From Yersinia aleksiciae (GTDB lineage Bacteria; Pseudomonadota; Gammaproteobacteria; Enterobacterales; Enterobacteriaceae): a stretch of DNA of 64,000 nucleotides. Every line of letters starts with the position of its first letter. Position 1 is the first letter of the stretch. The notes under the pieces were generated by a model. It saw nothing but the letters and a program-made list of their open reading frames with translations, was not told where the DNA came from and did no database searches. This document shows positions 8,921-17,010 of this stretch, one piece after another. The stretch lies in assembly GCF_001047675.1 (NCBI RefSeq), contig NZ_CP011975.1, positions 1,528,073-1,592,072 on the forward strand, in the 5' to 3' direction. Position numbers and translations under genes: made by a program.

Positions 8921-9910
8921 TCAGTGCTCCCTCAACAACTTGCGTTTTTCATTCCATGCGGTGGTACTGATACTCACCAAAATGATCACGCCGCTGAAAA
9001 CCGTATGCCAGTAAGAAGAGACGCTCAGCAGCGTCAGGCCGTTTTGCAAAAATGCCAGCAGCATCACACCCAACACGGTGCCGGTCAGTGTTCCCCGTCC
9101 CCCACTCATACTGGTGCCACCAAGTACCACTGCCGCCAGCACAGTTAACTCAAATCCCATCAATGAGTTAGGTGCGACCGATTGAGAGATCTGCGCCTGA
9201 ACCACTGCCGCGACGCCTGCTAACATGCCCATGTAGCCATAGACATACAGATGCAGTCGCAGAATGTTAATCCCCAGACGGGAAGCGGCATCTTTGTTGC
9301 TGCCCATGGCGAAAATCTGCCGCCCGAGGCGGGTATAATTCATCAATACGCCAGTGAAAATAATGGTGGCGGCCAGACAAAACAGCGGGAGGGTCAGGCC
9401 ATAGTCATAGCCATCACTGCCGGTAAACGAGAACCAGTTAATCCCGGTCATAAACCAGTCAGGGAAGCCGTACAGCCAAGTGCCGTTGGTGACATAGACC
9501 AGCAGACCGTAGAACAGATTCAGTGTAGCGATGGTGATGATAATCGCCGGGACTTTCAGCCAATAAACCAGCAATCCATTAATTAGCCCTAGTACCAAAC
9601 CGACAGTCATCGCCAAGATGAATGCCAGAGCGAAGCTACCGCCATGGGTAATCACCCACGAGGCCATCACATATTGTGCAATCGCCGTAACTGCAGGGAA
9701 GGAGATATCAATGCCACCGGCAATCAGCACCACAAACAGACCGCAAGCTAAAATACCCAAAATGGCATAACTGGTAGCGACATCAGTTAGATTCCCCAAC
9801 GTCAGGAATTCTGGGCTTTTCACACTCAGTCCAACCGCCAGTAACAGCACCAGCAGACCCAGATAGAACTCATGGCGGCCCGTAAGTTGCCGCAGTTTTA
9901 GCTTATCCAT
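8921..9910 (-). CDS. Sugar ABC transporter permease (RbsC/XylH family), first subunit
   Basis: A 329-residue permease of the same family as its neighbour. The motif LGLINGLLVYWLKVPAIIITIATLN (about residues 105-130) and the C-terminal GGTSMSGGRGTLTGT loop are typical. The ATG at 9910 overlaps the end of the ATPase gene by eight bases (ATGGATAA), indicating translational coupling; an in-frame extension to 9973 would lie wholly inside the ATPase gene and was not used. It works with the adjacent permease and ATPase to import a sugar. Confidence 0.87.
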   Translation of the reverse strand: MDKLKLRQLTGRHEFYLGLLVLLLAVGLSVKSPEFLTLGNLTDVATSYAILGILACGLFVVLIAGGIDISFPAVTAIAQYVMASWVITHGGSFALAFILAMTVGLVLGLINGLLVYWLKVPAIIITIATLNLFYGLLVYVTNGTWLYGFPDWFMTGINWFSFTGSDGYDYGLTLPLFCLAATIIFTGVLMNYTRLGRQIFAMGSNKDAASRLGINILRLHLYVYGYMGMLAGVAAVVQAQISQSVAPNSLMGFELTVLAAVVLGGTSMSGGRGTLTGTVLGVMLLAFLQNGLTLLSVSSYWHTVFSGVIILVSISTTAWNEKRKLLREH

Positions 9911-11399
9911 TGACCACCTCGGCGATCTGTTGTTCGGTGCACTGATGCGGATAAAACTCGGCCACCAGCTCACCTTTACGCATCACCAACACCCGATGGC
10001 TGTTGTAGTACGCCTCCGGGATCTCGTCACAAATCATTAATACCGCCATACCCTGCGCCGCCAGAGCCTTGGCAATGTGGTAAATCCCCTCTTTGTTGGC
10101 GATATCCACCCCCACCGTCGGTGAGTCGAGAATCAAAATACGCGGCTGTGTCGCCACCCATTTAGCAATGGCGATCCGCTGTGCATTCCCGCCAGACAGG
10201 GTTTTGACTGGCAGTGCGGTGTCGGAGACTTTGATATTCAGATCCTGCACCAGCTGCTTCACCAGCGCAGCAGCTTTGGGGTGATCCAACAAGCCGCTAC
10301 GGGTATGCAATTTGTCGAAAACCGACACAATGGTGTTGTCATAGATCGACTGCTCCATGATCAAACCTTGTGTCAGGCGATCTTCGGAGACATAGCCGAT
10401 CCCTTGACGGATCGCGTCGCGGTTATGGCGAAAATGTACCGGCTCACCAGCTACTCGTATTTCGCCACTGTCCGGTTGGGTCATGCCAAACAGGCTCAGG
10501 CACAGCTCAGTGCGGCCCGCCCCCAGTAAACCGGTAATCGAGACAATCTCGCCCTCATGCAGGGTCAGATCGATGTTGCGGAACTGCTCGCCACGACTCA
10601 GTTTTCTGACTTCCAGCAGCGGCGCGGCCTTGGCGGCTAATGGCGGCAGTTGGCTGTAAGTAAAGCGCTGGCCGGTCATGCGGAACGCCAACTCGTGGCT
10701 GTCTAATTCGCTGGCAGGCCAAGTGCCAATCAGTTGGCCGTCGCGCATCACGCTGATTCTGTCGGCAACTTCCATCACTTCATCCAGACGGTGGCTGACG
10801 AACACCACACAGATACCTTGCGATTTCAGGTCGCGTACCACGTTCAGTAAACCTTTCACTTCCTGACTGGTCAGCGACGCGGTTGGCTCATCCATAATCA
10901 CCAAGCGAGCATCTGCGGCAATAGCGCGGCAGATCGCCACTAACTGGCGGTCAGCAATGGAGAGTTGCTCCACTTTTTTATCGGGATCGAGGGTAACACC
11001 CACGCGCTGCATGGCGGCTAGCGCCCGATCGCGCATACTTTTACGTTTCACCCAGAAGTCGCCGCCGGGCAAATAGCGGTGGACGGCAATGTTCTCTGAG
11101 ACCGTTAAATTGGGGAAGAGCGACAAGTCTTGGTAGATCACCTGTACGCCATAGAAGAATGAGAGTTGCGGCGTAAGCTGATGGAACAGCTTGCCGTCGA
11201 TCAGGATGCTAGCGCCTTTCTCTGGCTGATAAACCCCTGAAATCACTTTGATAATGGTGCTCTTGCCACAGCCGTTCTGGCCTGCCAGACAGTGCACTTC
11301 TCCTTTGTTCAGCGTGAGATTCACCTGATCCAGCGCCAGCACGCCGGGGAATCGCTTACTGATATTTTCAAGCGTGATAAATGCGTTGGCCTGAGTCAT
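9903..11399 (-). CDS. Sugar ABC transporter ATP-binding protein (RbsA/XylG family, two ABC domains)
   Basis: A 498-residue protein with two fused nucleotide-binding domains, as in RbsA, XylG and LsrA. The first domain has Walker A GQNGCGKS near residue 40 and Walker B VIMDEPTAS near 165. The second has the degenerate Walker A GLLGAGRT near 290, signature LSGGNAQR near 405 and Walker B LILDSPTVG, the asymmetry typical of this family. Its start lies 150 bp after the binding-protein gene with a hairpin between; its stop overlaps the first permease. Confidence 0.9.
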   Translation of the reverse strand: MTQANAFITLENISKRFPGVLALDQVNLTLNKGEVHCLAGQNGCGKSTIIKVISGVYQPEKGASILIDGKLFHQLTPQLSFFYGVQVIYQDLSLFPNLTVSENIAVHRYLPGGDFWVKRKSMRDRALAAMQRVGVTLDPDKKVEQLSIADRQLVAICRAIAADARLVIMDEPTASLTSQEVKGLLNVVRDLKSQGICVVFVSHRLDEVMEVADRISVMRDGQLIGTWPASELDSHELAFRMTGQRFTYSQLPPLAAKAAPLLEVRKLSRGEQFRNIDLTLHEGEIVSITGLLGAGRTELCLSLFGMTQPDSGEIRVAGEPVHFRHNRDAIRQGIGYVSEDRLTQGLIMEQSIYDNTIVSVFDKLHTRSGLLDHPKAAALVKQLVQDLNIKVSDTALPVKTLSGGNAQRIAIAKWVATQPRILILDSPTVGVDIANKEGIYHIAKALAAQGMAVLMICDEIPEAYYNSHRVLVMRKGELVAEFYPHQCTEQQIAEVVNG

Positions 11400-11465
11400 G
11401 ACAATACCTTCCCTAACGCCATAGGTATGGCGCTATTTTTGCCGCCATTCGGTGATGGTGGTGAG

Positions 11466-11491
11466 GGCAGTGGGGCTGCTTTCCCACTGCC
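11466..11491 (-). terminator. Intercistronic hairpin between binding protein and ATPase
   Basis: A perfect 9-bp stem (GGCAGTGGG / CCCACTGCC) with an eight-base loop and no T-run. Its position after the binding-protein gene suggests an mRNA stabiliser or attenuator that keeps the binding protein in excess over the membrane parts. Confidence 0.6.
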
Positions 11492-11549
11492 TGTTTTACT
11501 GCTAAACCCAGCTTGGAAGCCGGTGATGCCCTGATGTGGCGTCTGAAAA

Positions 11550-12536
11550 TCAGAAGCCTAACGTTTTCGCATTGTCTTTGGTGACTTCAAGAATCTTGTT
11601 AAAACGGATCACACCTTTTTCGCTATCAACATCTGCTTTACCCAAGCCTTCGATGGTCAAGTCCGATGTCACTTTCTGCCCTTTCAGCAGTTGATCAGCA
11701 ATCTGTACCACCGCAAAACCGGCATCTTTCGGGTCCCACAGCAGGGCTTTTTTGATATCACCGCGCATCAAGTAAGGTGCAGCCTGTGCTGGCATCGCAA
11801 TGCCGACAACCGCGATTTGATCCTTAGCCCGTTTCTTGGCGACAGCTTGACCCGCACCAATAGGTCCCAGTGAACCAAAACCAATGATCCCTTTCATTTG
11901 TGGATAGGTTTTCATCAGATCCAGTGTGGTGGAGTAAGATTTATCAATGTTCTCGGCCACTGGCAGACGCGGGGTCACTTCGAACATCTCAGGGTATTTT
12001 TCTTTCTGGTATTTGATGGCGTAATCTGCCCAAGCGTTATGCAGTGGCACAGTCAGAGAGCCAACATAAATGGCATAGCCACCTTTGCCGCCCATGGCTT
12101 TTGCCAGTTCATCCATATTGGCCTGAGCATATTTTTCGCTATCGATGGTTTCAACATCCCACTGCCCAATTCGTTGATCCGGTGATTCATGGGTCAGTAC
12201 CACGATGCCCTTCTCTTGGGCTTTTTTCAGTACCGGCTCCAACACTTTGGCATCGTTCGGCACCACAATGATGGCATCCACATTTTTGGCGATCAGGTCT
12301 TCAATCACTTTAACTTGTTGCGCTGGATCGGGCGTCGCTGGCCCCACTTGGTAAGCATTCACATCCAGTTTTTTGGCGGCTTCATTGACGCCCACTTCCA
12401 TGCGCGTAAACCATGGAATACCGGTGACTTTCGCCACAACGGCAATTTCAGGTTTTTTCTCTGCCATCGTTTGCGTGGTGAACAGCATGCATGCAGAAAC
12501 AACACATGCATTCAGTAATGCGAGATTAAATTTCAT
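11550..12536 (-). CDS. Periplasmic sugar-binding protein (RbsB/LsrB/RhaS type)
   Basis: A 328-residue periplasmic binding protein of the ribose/AI-2 class. A signal peptide ends near TQTMA|EKKPEIAVVAK (residue 25). The mature protein starts with the IAVVAKVTGIPWFTRMEVG strand-helix and has the DAIIVVPNDAKVLEPVLKKA hinge element near residue 90. It resembles LsrB and RhaS more than RbsB, but key ligand residues cannot be matched by eye. It is the first gene of the operon, with GAAGG eight bases before the ATG. It should bind the sugar handled by the downstream kinase and isomerase. Confidence 0.87.
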   Translation of the reverse strand: MKFNLALLNACVVSACMLFTTQTMAEKKPEIAVVAKVTGIPWFTRMEVGVNEAAKKLDVNAYQVGPATPDPAQQVKVIEDLIAKNVDAIIVVPNDAKVLEPVLKKAQEKGIVVLTHESPDQRIGQWDVETIDSEKYAQANMDELAKAMGGKGGYAIYVGSLTVPLHNAWADYAIKYQKEKYPEMFEVTPRLPVAENIDKSYSTTLDLMKTYPQMKGIIGFGSLGPIGAGQAVAKKRAKDQIAVVGIAMPAQAAPYLMRGDIKKALLWDPKDAGFAVVQIADQLLKGQKVTSDLTIEGLGKADVDSEKGVIRFNKILEVTKDNAKTLGF

Positions 12537-13278
12537 AGCAATACCTTCTTGTTTTCTTTCAGATAACGGGTGGGTTGCAGGGTGAAGAGTCAGTGGTGTT
12601 GCAAAGTGAGTGTTTTATTTTCATGTGACTGCTTTTCACACACAGAAGATTAACAAAGGAACACAAGAGGCCGCGCGACGAAGCAGAGAGAGTTGTGATG
12701 CAAGCCCATAAAAGTAAAATCCAGTGAGTTATTGAGTTAAATATTAGTTAATAAAATAATGAGAAGAACAAAAGCGATCAAAACCAGATGTGTTTCACAC
12801 CATTTGATAACAAATGGTTAACCAATTAAATACAAATTACTTTTTCTGAGCGTGATGTAGCACGTTAACAACCCCCTATCATCAGCACCTAAAACCACCA
12901 TTGATCGAAACTGAGATAGCGATCTCGTTTCGCCCACAATGGATAAACATGCCCCCCTTTTAGAGCCTAATTTTCTGCTCATCGCGGCAGTGTGATCGCA
13001 GTTTATGTCGAGATAACTCAGCCCGTACCTCATAGGTTGATCTTTTTCTTTCATTTACCCCGAATATGATATAATCCTCTTAAAGCTACACTCGCTAACC
13101 GATAGCCTGCCTCTATGACCATTCACTACGCGATCCCCGCTTTTAATGTAAAGATTGCGTCAATTGTCGTCTTCCCGAAAACAATAGTTGACCTTCAGTG
13201 TCTGACGATATGTACCGCTATCGAGTTATGTCCTTATGCGTTACACACTCGCACTTAACGCATAACGATAGAGTTCAC
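12537..13278. other. Divergent intergenic region between the sugar operon and lpxP
   Basis: About 740 bp with no gene I can support. It should hold the promoters of both units. TGTGA and TCACA arms lie at 12624-12640 but are seven bases apart, one more than the CRP consensus, so they count only as a weak CRP candidate. A TATAAT box sits at 13070. No regulator gene for the sugar operon lies here. A minus-strand reading of 78 codons (12818-13054) has a poorly spaced ribosome site and was not accepted. Confidence 0.45.
13070..13075 (+). promoter_or_regulatory. Possible -10 box of lpxP
   Basis: A perfect TATAAT in an AT-rich setting. Transcription from it would give an lpxP leader of about 195 bases. 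No convincing -35 box is visible 17 bp upstream. Confidence 0.35.
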
Positions 13279-14199
13279 ATGATAAAACCGCAGAAATTTC
13301 ATATTTCCTTGCTTCACCCGCGCTATTGGCTCACCTGGTTTGGCCTTGGTTTGCTGTTTCTGTTAGTCCAACTGCCCTACCCGATGCTTAACAAACTGGG
13401 GATTTGGCTGGGGCGTACCTCAATGCGCTTCCTCAAGCGGCGGGTTTCCATCGCTCGACGCAATCTGGAGCTCTGTTTCCCTGATATGGACAAGCAGACC
13501 CTGGAGCGCACTATTGTGGGTAATTTTGAATCCTTGGGCATGGGATTGATGGAAACTGGTATGGCCTGGTTTTGGCCCGATTCCCGCATTAAGCGTTGGT
13601 TTACCGTCTCCGGCTTGAATAACCTGAAAAAGGCGCAGGAGGGCAACCGTGGCGTCTTGGTGATTGGCGTACACTTTATGTCGCTGGAGCTAGGTGGCCG
13701 CGTAATGGGGCAGTGTCAGCCGATGATGGCAATGTATCGCCCACACAACAATAAAGTGATGGAGCTGGTACAGACTTGGGGTCGTATGCGGTCCAATAAG
13801 GCGATGCTCGACCGTAAAGATCTCCGTGGCATGGTACAGGCATTGAAGAAAGGTGAAGCGGTATGGTTTGCACCGGATCAAGATTACGGCCCGCGTGGCA
13901 GCGTGTTTGCACCGTTGTTCGCCGTCGATCAAGCGGCGACCACCAGCGGCACCTTTATGCTGGCCCGCCTGGCAAAACCGGCACTGCTACCATTGGTTTT
14001 ACTGCGCAAACCCGATGGCCGTGGCTATGAGCTACTGATACAACCGGCGTTGGAAGATTACCCCATCGACGATGAGATCGCCGCCGCCCGCTATATGAAT
14101 AAGGTGATTGAGCAAGAGATCTTGCGCGCGCCAGAGCAATATCTGTGGTTGCATCGCCGCTTTAAAACCCGCCCCACCGGGGAACCATCACTTTATTGA
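13279..14199 (+). CDS. lpxP: Lipid A palmitoleoyltransferase LpxP
   Basis: A 306-residue inner-membrane acyltransferase that adds the secondary 2'-acyl chain (palmitoleate at low temperature) to Kdo2-lipid IVA. The family active site HX4E is HFMSLE near residue 133. The tract HFMSLELGGRVMG followed by CQPMMA and YRPHNN matches E. coli LpxP rather than LpxL. One N-terminal membrane helix (about 20-40) follows the LHPRYWLTWFGLG motif. The ATG at 13279 gives the family length; a GTG extension to 13198 is unlikely. In E. coli lpxP is induced by cold, and in Y. pestis it changes lipid A at 21-26 C; the long leader here fits cold control. Confidence 0.93.
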   Translation: MIKPQKFHISLLHPRYWLTWFGLGLLFLLVQLPYPMLNKLGIWLGRTSMRFLKRRVSIARRNLELCFPDMDKQTLERTIVGNFESLGMGLMETGMAWFWPDSRIKRWFTVSGLNNLKKAQEGNRGVLVIGVHFMSLELGGRVMGQCQPMMAMYRPHNNKVMELVQTWGRMRSNKAMLDRKDLRGMVQALKKGEAVWFAPDQDYGPRGSVFAPLFAVDQAATTSGTFMLARLAKPALLPLVLLRKPDGRGYELLIQPALEDYPIDDEIAAARYMNKVIEQEILRAPEQYLWLHRRFKTRPTGEPSLY

Positions 14200-14250
14200 G
14201 TGCCCCCATCACATCAATAAATTAAGCGAGTAAGACATCCAACAGCACAA

Positions 14251-14271
14251 AACCCGCATCCAATGCGGGTT
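14251..14271 (+). terminator. First of two near-identical hairpins after lpxP
   Basis: The arms AACCCGCAT / ATGCGGGTT close a three-base loop. The sequence is almost the same as the terminator 154 bp downstream but lacks a T-run, so it looks like a duplicated terminator that has lost its tail. Confidence 0.6.
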
Positions 14272-14400
14272 CAGACTGCTAACAAAGTTGATTAGCGGGG
14301 AAATGTGCCGAATGGGTCGTAACGGCGTAAGCCGTCGGAGCACCCATCGGTGCAGTCGACCCGCCAGTCACCGAGCTATAAATGAGATTTGTCAGCAAGC
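14272..14400. repeat. Highly palindromic cassette of about 130 bp between duplicated hairpins
   Basis: The ends are imperfect inverted repeats (TGCTAACAAA near 14278 against TTTGTCAGCA near 14395). Inside, GCGGG pairs with CCCGC, ATGGGT with ACCCAT, and ACGGC with GCCGT around a GTAA loop. Together these would fold the strand into one long hairpin. It is either a small mobile repeat (MITE-like) or a structured RNA. No ORF in it looks coding. Confidence 0.55.
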
Positions 14401-14404
14401 ACAA

Positions 14405-14429
14405 AACCCGCACCCAATGCGGGTTTTTT
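14405..14429 (+). terminator. Intrinsic terminator (second hairpin copy)
   Basis: The arms AACCCGCA / TGCGGGTT are followed by six Ts (14424-14429). This probably ends lpxP transcripts that pass the first hairpin. Confidence 0.8.
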
Positions 14430-14610
14430 GTTATCTGAAATCCACGCTGCACCTCTTTGCACAACTGTACCCATTTTTTCCACCCCCCTTGCACTAAAAA
14501 GCATCAACTTGCCGATAAATGCGCCATTTAAGTGCGTATTGCCCTGTCAGAAATTACCTACAAAGAGGTATACCCCAGTCATTCGCTCTCTAAGCAATGA
14601 AATGCAACTC

Positions 14611-14626
14611 TGGCATCCCATTTGCT
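14611..14626 (+). promoter_or_regulatory. Candidate sigma-54 promoter of aapJQMP
   Basis: TGGCATCCCATTTGCT keeps the invariant GG and GC of the -24/-12 elements exactly ten bases apart and matches TGGCA and TTGC. It lies 98 bp before the aapJ ATG. Sequences such as TGCACCTCTTTGCAC near 14458, about 150 bp upstream, resemble NtrC half-sites. The E. coli counterpart (yhdWXYZ) belongs to the nitrogen-limitation regulon. Confidence 0.5.
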
Positions 14627-14723
14627 AATACCAAACTGGCTACATGCCAACAGACAGCGACGGTGCATCACTGGTGCGCCACAAAATTAAAATAGGTTCG
14701 ACTTTGCCTCACAGGACGCTTTC

Positions 14724-15749
14724 ATGAAAAAAATTATGATTTCAACGCTGGTAGCTGCCGCCTCATTAGTGGCATTAGCGGGTCAGGCCCACGCGGGTAC
14801 TACTTTGGATGCGGTGAAGAAAAAAGGTTTTGTGCAATGTGGTATCAGTGATGGGTTGCCCGGCTTCTCTTACGCCGATGCCAGCGGCAAATTCTCCGGC
14901 CTGGATGTCGATGTCTGCCGCGGTGTTGCTGCCGCCATCTTCGGTGATGCCGAAAAAGTAAAATATACCCCGCTGACCGCCAAAGAGCGCTTCACCGCCC
15001 TGCAATCCGGCGAAGTGGATATTTTGTCCCGTAACACCACCTGGACCTCCTCTCGCGACGCGGGTATGGGAATGTTATTTACCGGCGTGAACTATTACGA
15101 CGGTATCGGCTTCCTGACCCACAATAAAGCTGGGCTGAAGAGCGCCAAAGAGCTGGATGGTGCCACTGTCTGTATTCAGGCCGGTACCGATACGGAGTTG
15201 AACGTTGCTGACTACTTTAAAGCCAACAAAATGCAATACACCCCAGTGACCTTCGACCGCTCCGATGAGAGTGCCAAGGCGCTGGACTCAGGTCGTTGCG
15301 ACACGCTGGCCTCTGACCAATCCCAGCTGTATGCGCTACGTATCAAGTTAGGTAAACCAGACGAATTTATCGTGTTGCCAGAAGTGATCTCGAAAGAGCC
15401 TCTGGGGCCAGTGGTACGTCGTGGTGACGAAGATTGGTTCGCCATCGTGCGCTGGACACTGTTTGCCATGCTGAATGCGGAAGAGATGGGTGTGACCTCG
15501 AAAAACGTCGATGCACTGGCGGCGAAACCTACCACTCCGGATATGGCCCACCTGTTAGGTCAGGAAGGCAACTACGGCAAAGATCTGAAAGTACCGAACG
15601 ATTGGGTGGTTAAAATCGTCAAACAAGTGGGTAACTACGGCGAAAGCTTTGACCGCAACGTCGGTATGGGCAGTGAGCTGAAAATCAAACGTGGGCAAAA
15701 TGCACTGTGGAACAATGGTGGCCTCCAGTACGCCCCACCGATTCGCTAA
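14724..15749 (+). CDS. aapJ: General amino acid ABC transporter, periplasmic binding protein
   Basis: A 341-residue periplasmic binding protein, the same length as E. coli YhdW and like rhizobial AapJ. The signal peptide is cleaved near QAHA|GTTLD (residue 24). Two lobes follow with family motifs GVDVDVCR-like SGLDVDVCRGVAAAIFG near residue 57 and SRNTTWT near 99. It binds a broad range of L-amino acids and feeds the AapQ/AapM channel. AGGA lies nine bases upstream of the ATG. It is first in a four-gene operon behind a probable sigma-54 promoter. The synonym by E. coli naming is yhdW. Confidence 0.91.
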   Translation: MKKIMISTLVAAASLVALAGQAHAGTTLDAVKKKGFVQCGISDGLPGFSYADASGKFSGLDVDVCRGVAAAIFGDAEKVKYTPLTAKERFTALQSGEVDILSRNTTWTSSRDAGMGMLFTGVNYYDGIGFLTHNKAGLKSAKELDGATVCIQAGTDTELNVADYFKANKMQYTPVTFDRSDESAKALDSGRCDTLASDQSQLYALRIKLGKPDEFIVLPEVISKEPLGPVVRRGDEDWFAIVRWTLFAMLNAEEMGVTSKNVDALAAKPTTPDMAHLLGQEGNYGKDLKVPNDWVVKIVKQVGNYGESFDRNVGMGSELKIKRGQNALWNNGGLQYAPPIR

Positions 15750-15772
15750 TAACAGATGCACTCTTTGATCTC

Positions 15773-15795
15773 TCCGGCAGGTTAGCCCTGCCGGA
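15773..15795 (+). terminator. Intercistronic hairpin between aapJ and aapQ
   Basis: The arms TCCGGCAGG / CCTGCCGGA form a perfect 9-bp stem with a five-base loop and no T-run. It probably caps the abundant aapJ mRNA end and lowers read-through into the permease genes. Confidence 0.65.
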
Positions 15796-15822
15796 TGTAT
15801 GACCCAGACCGAGGCCCACACT

Positions 15823-17001
15823 ATGTCACAACGCCCAACCGTCAAAGGTGCCTTTTCGCTGACCAATCCAGCGGTGCGCGCCTGGCTGTATCAAATTATT
15901 GCGCTATTGATACTGATCGGATGCGGTGCGTACCTGATTCATAACACCATTACTAATCTATCAACCCGGGGCATCACCTCCGGTTTTGCCTTCCTGAACA
16001 ACAGTGCCGGTTTTGGCATCGTTCAGCATCTTATCGACTATGAGCAGGGCGATACCTATGGTCGCGTATTCTTGGTCGGGCTATTCAATACCTTACTGGT
16101 TTCAGTATTGTGCATCTTCTTTGCTTCGATACTGGGCTTCTTTATCGGGCTGGCGCGTCTGTCTGACAACTGGCTATTACGCAAACTATCGACCATCTAC
16201 ATCGAAACCTTCCGCAATATCCCGCCGTTGCTGCAAATTTTCTTCTGGTATTTCGCGGTATTACGCAATCTACCGGGGCCACGGCAGAGTATGGATGCCT
16301 TCGGTGTCGCATTTCTGAGTAACCGTGGTTTATATTTGCCGTCACCGGAGTTTGCTGCAGGTTTTATGCCCGCGCTGATCGCCCTGCTGCTGGCGGTGGT
16401 CGCCATCATCGCCCTCTATCGCTATAACCATTTCCGTCAGTTACATACCGGCCAGTTCCACCGCACTTGGCTGCTGGGTCTGTTGCTCTTGATTGCCCTG
16501 CCCGCATCGGCTCACTTCATGTTTGGTCCGGCGCTGCACTGGGATATCCCCGAACTGCGCGGTTTTAACTTTAAAGGCGGCTTGGTGCTGATCCCTGAAT
16601 TGGCCGCCCTAACACTGGCGCTGTCGGTTTATACCTCAACCTTTATTGCGGAAGTGATTCGCTCCGGCATTCAGTCCGTGCCCTACGGCCAGCATGAAGC
16701 CGCACGATCACTGGCACTGCCGAATACTGTCACCTTGCGTCAGGTTATTTTGCCGCAGGCGTTGCGGGTCATCATTCCACCACTGACCAGCCAATATCTG
16801 AATATCGTCAAAAACTCCTCACTGGCAGCGGCCATCGGCTACCCCGATATGGTGTCGCTATTCGCGGGTACCGTGCTGAACCAAACCGGTCAGGCGATAG
16901 AAACCATCGCCATCACCATGTCGGTCTACTTGGTTATCAGCCTATCCATTTCATTCTTAATGAATCTCTACAATCGGCGCATTGCGCTGGTAGAGCGCTA
17001 A
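15823..17001 (+). CDS. aapQ: General amino acid ABC transporter permease AapQ
   Basis: A 392-residue inner-membrane permease of the polar amino acid (HisMQ) family with the long N-terminal and central insertions typical of AapQ/YhdX. The FRNIPPLLQIFFWY motif lies near residue 135, and the EAARSLALPNTVTLRQVILPQALRV cytoplasmic loop that contacts the ATPase lies near 295. The ATG at 15823 has GAGG at nine bases; an in-frame ATG at 15799 has a poorer site, so the start is slightly uncertain. It pairs with AapM. The E. coli name is yhdX. Confidence 0.88.
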   Translation: MSQRPTVKGAFSLTNPAVRAWLYQIIALLILIGCGAYLIHNTITNLSTRGITSGFAFLNNSAGFGIVQHLIDYEQGDTYGRVFLVGLFNTLLVSVLCIFFASILGFFIGLARLSDNWLLRKLSTIYIETFRNIPPLLQIFFWYFAVLRNLPGPRQSMDAFGVAFLSNRGLYLPSPEFAAGFMPALIALLLAVVAIIALYRYNHFRQLHTGQFHRTWLLGLLLLIALPASAHFMFGPALHWDIPELRGFNFKGGLVLIPELAALTLALSVYTSTFIAEVIRSGIQSVPYGQHEAARSLALPNTVTLRQVILPQALRVIIPPLTSQYLNIVKNSSLAAAIGYPDMVSLFAGTVLNQTGQAIETIAITMSVYLVISLSISFLMNLYNRRIALVER

Positions 17002-17010
17002 GGGGAGCGA

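Noticed and set aside
12624..12640. CRP site upstream of the sugar operon
   Set aside because: TGTGA and TCACA arms are present but seven bases apart, not six; kept only as a weak note in the intergenic entry.
12818..13054. Minus-strand 78-codon reading frame upstream of the sugar operon
   Set aside because: Its GGGG-to-ATG spacing is only three bases, the sequence looks like non-coding promoter DNA, and no protein family is recognised.
14279..14494. Minus-strand 71-codon frame through the palindromic cassette
   Set aside because: It crosses a terminator hairpin and nested inverted repeats; the frame is better explained by the repeat itself.
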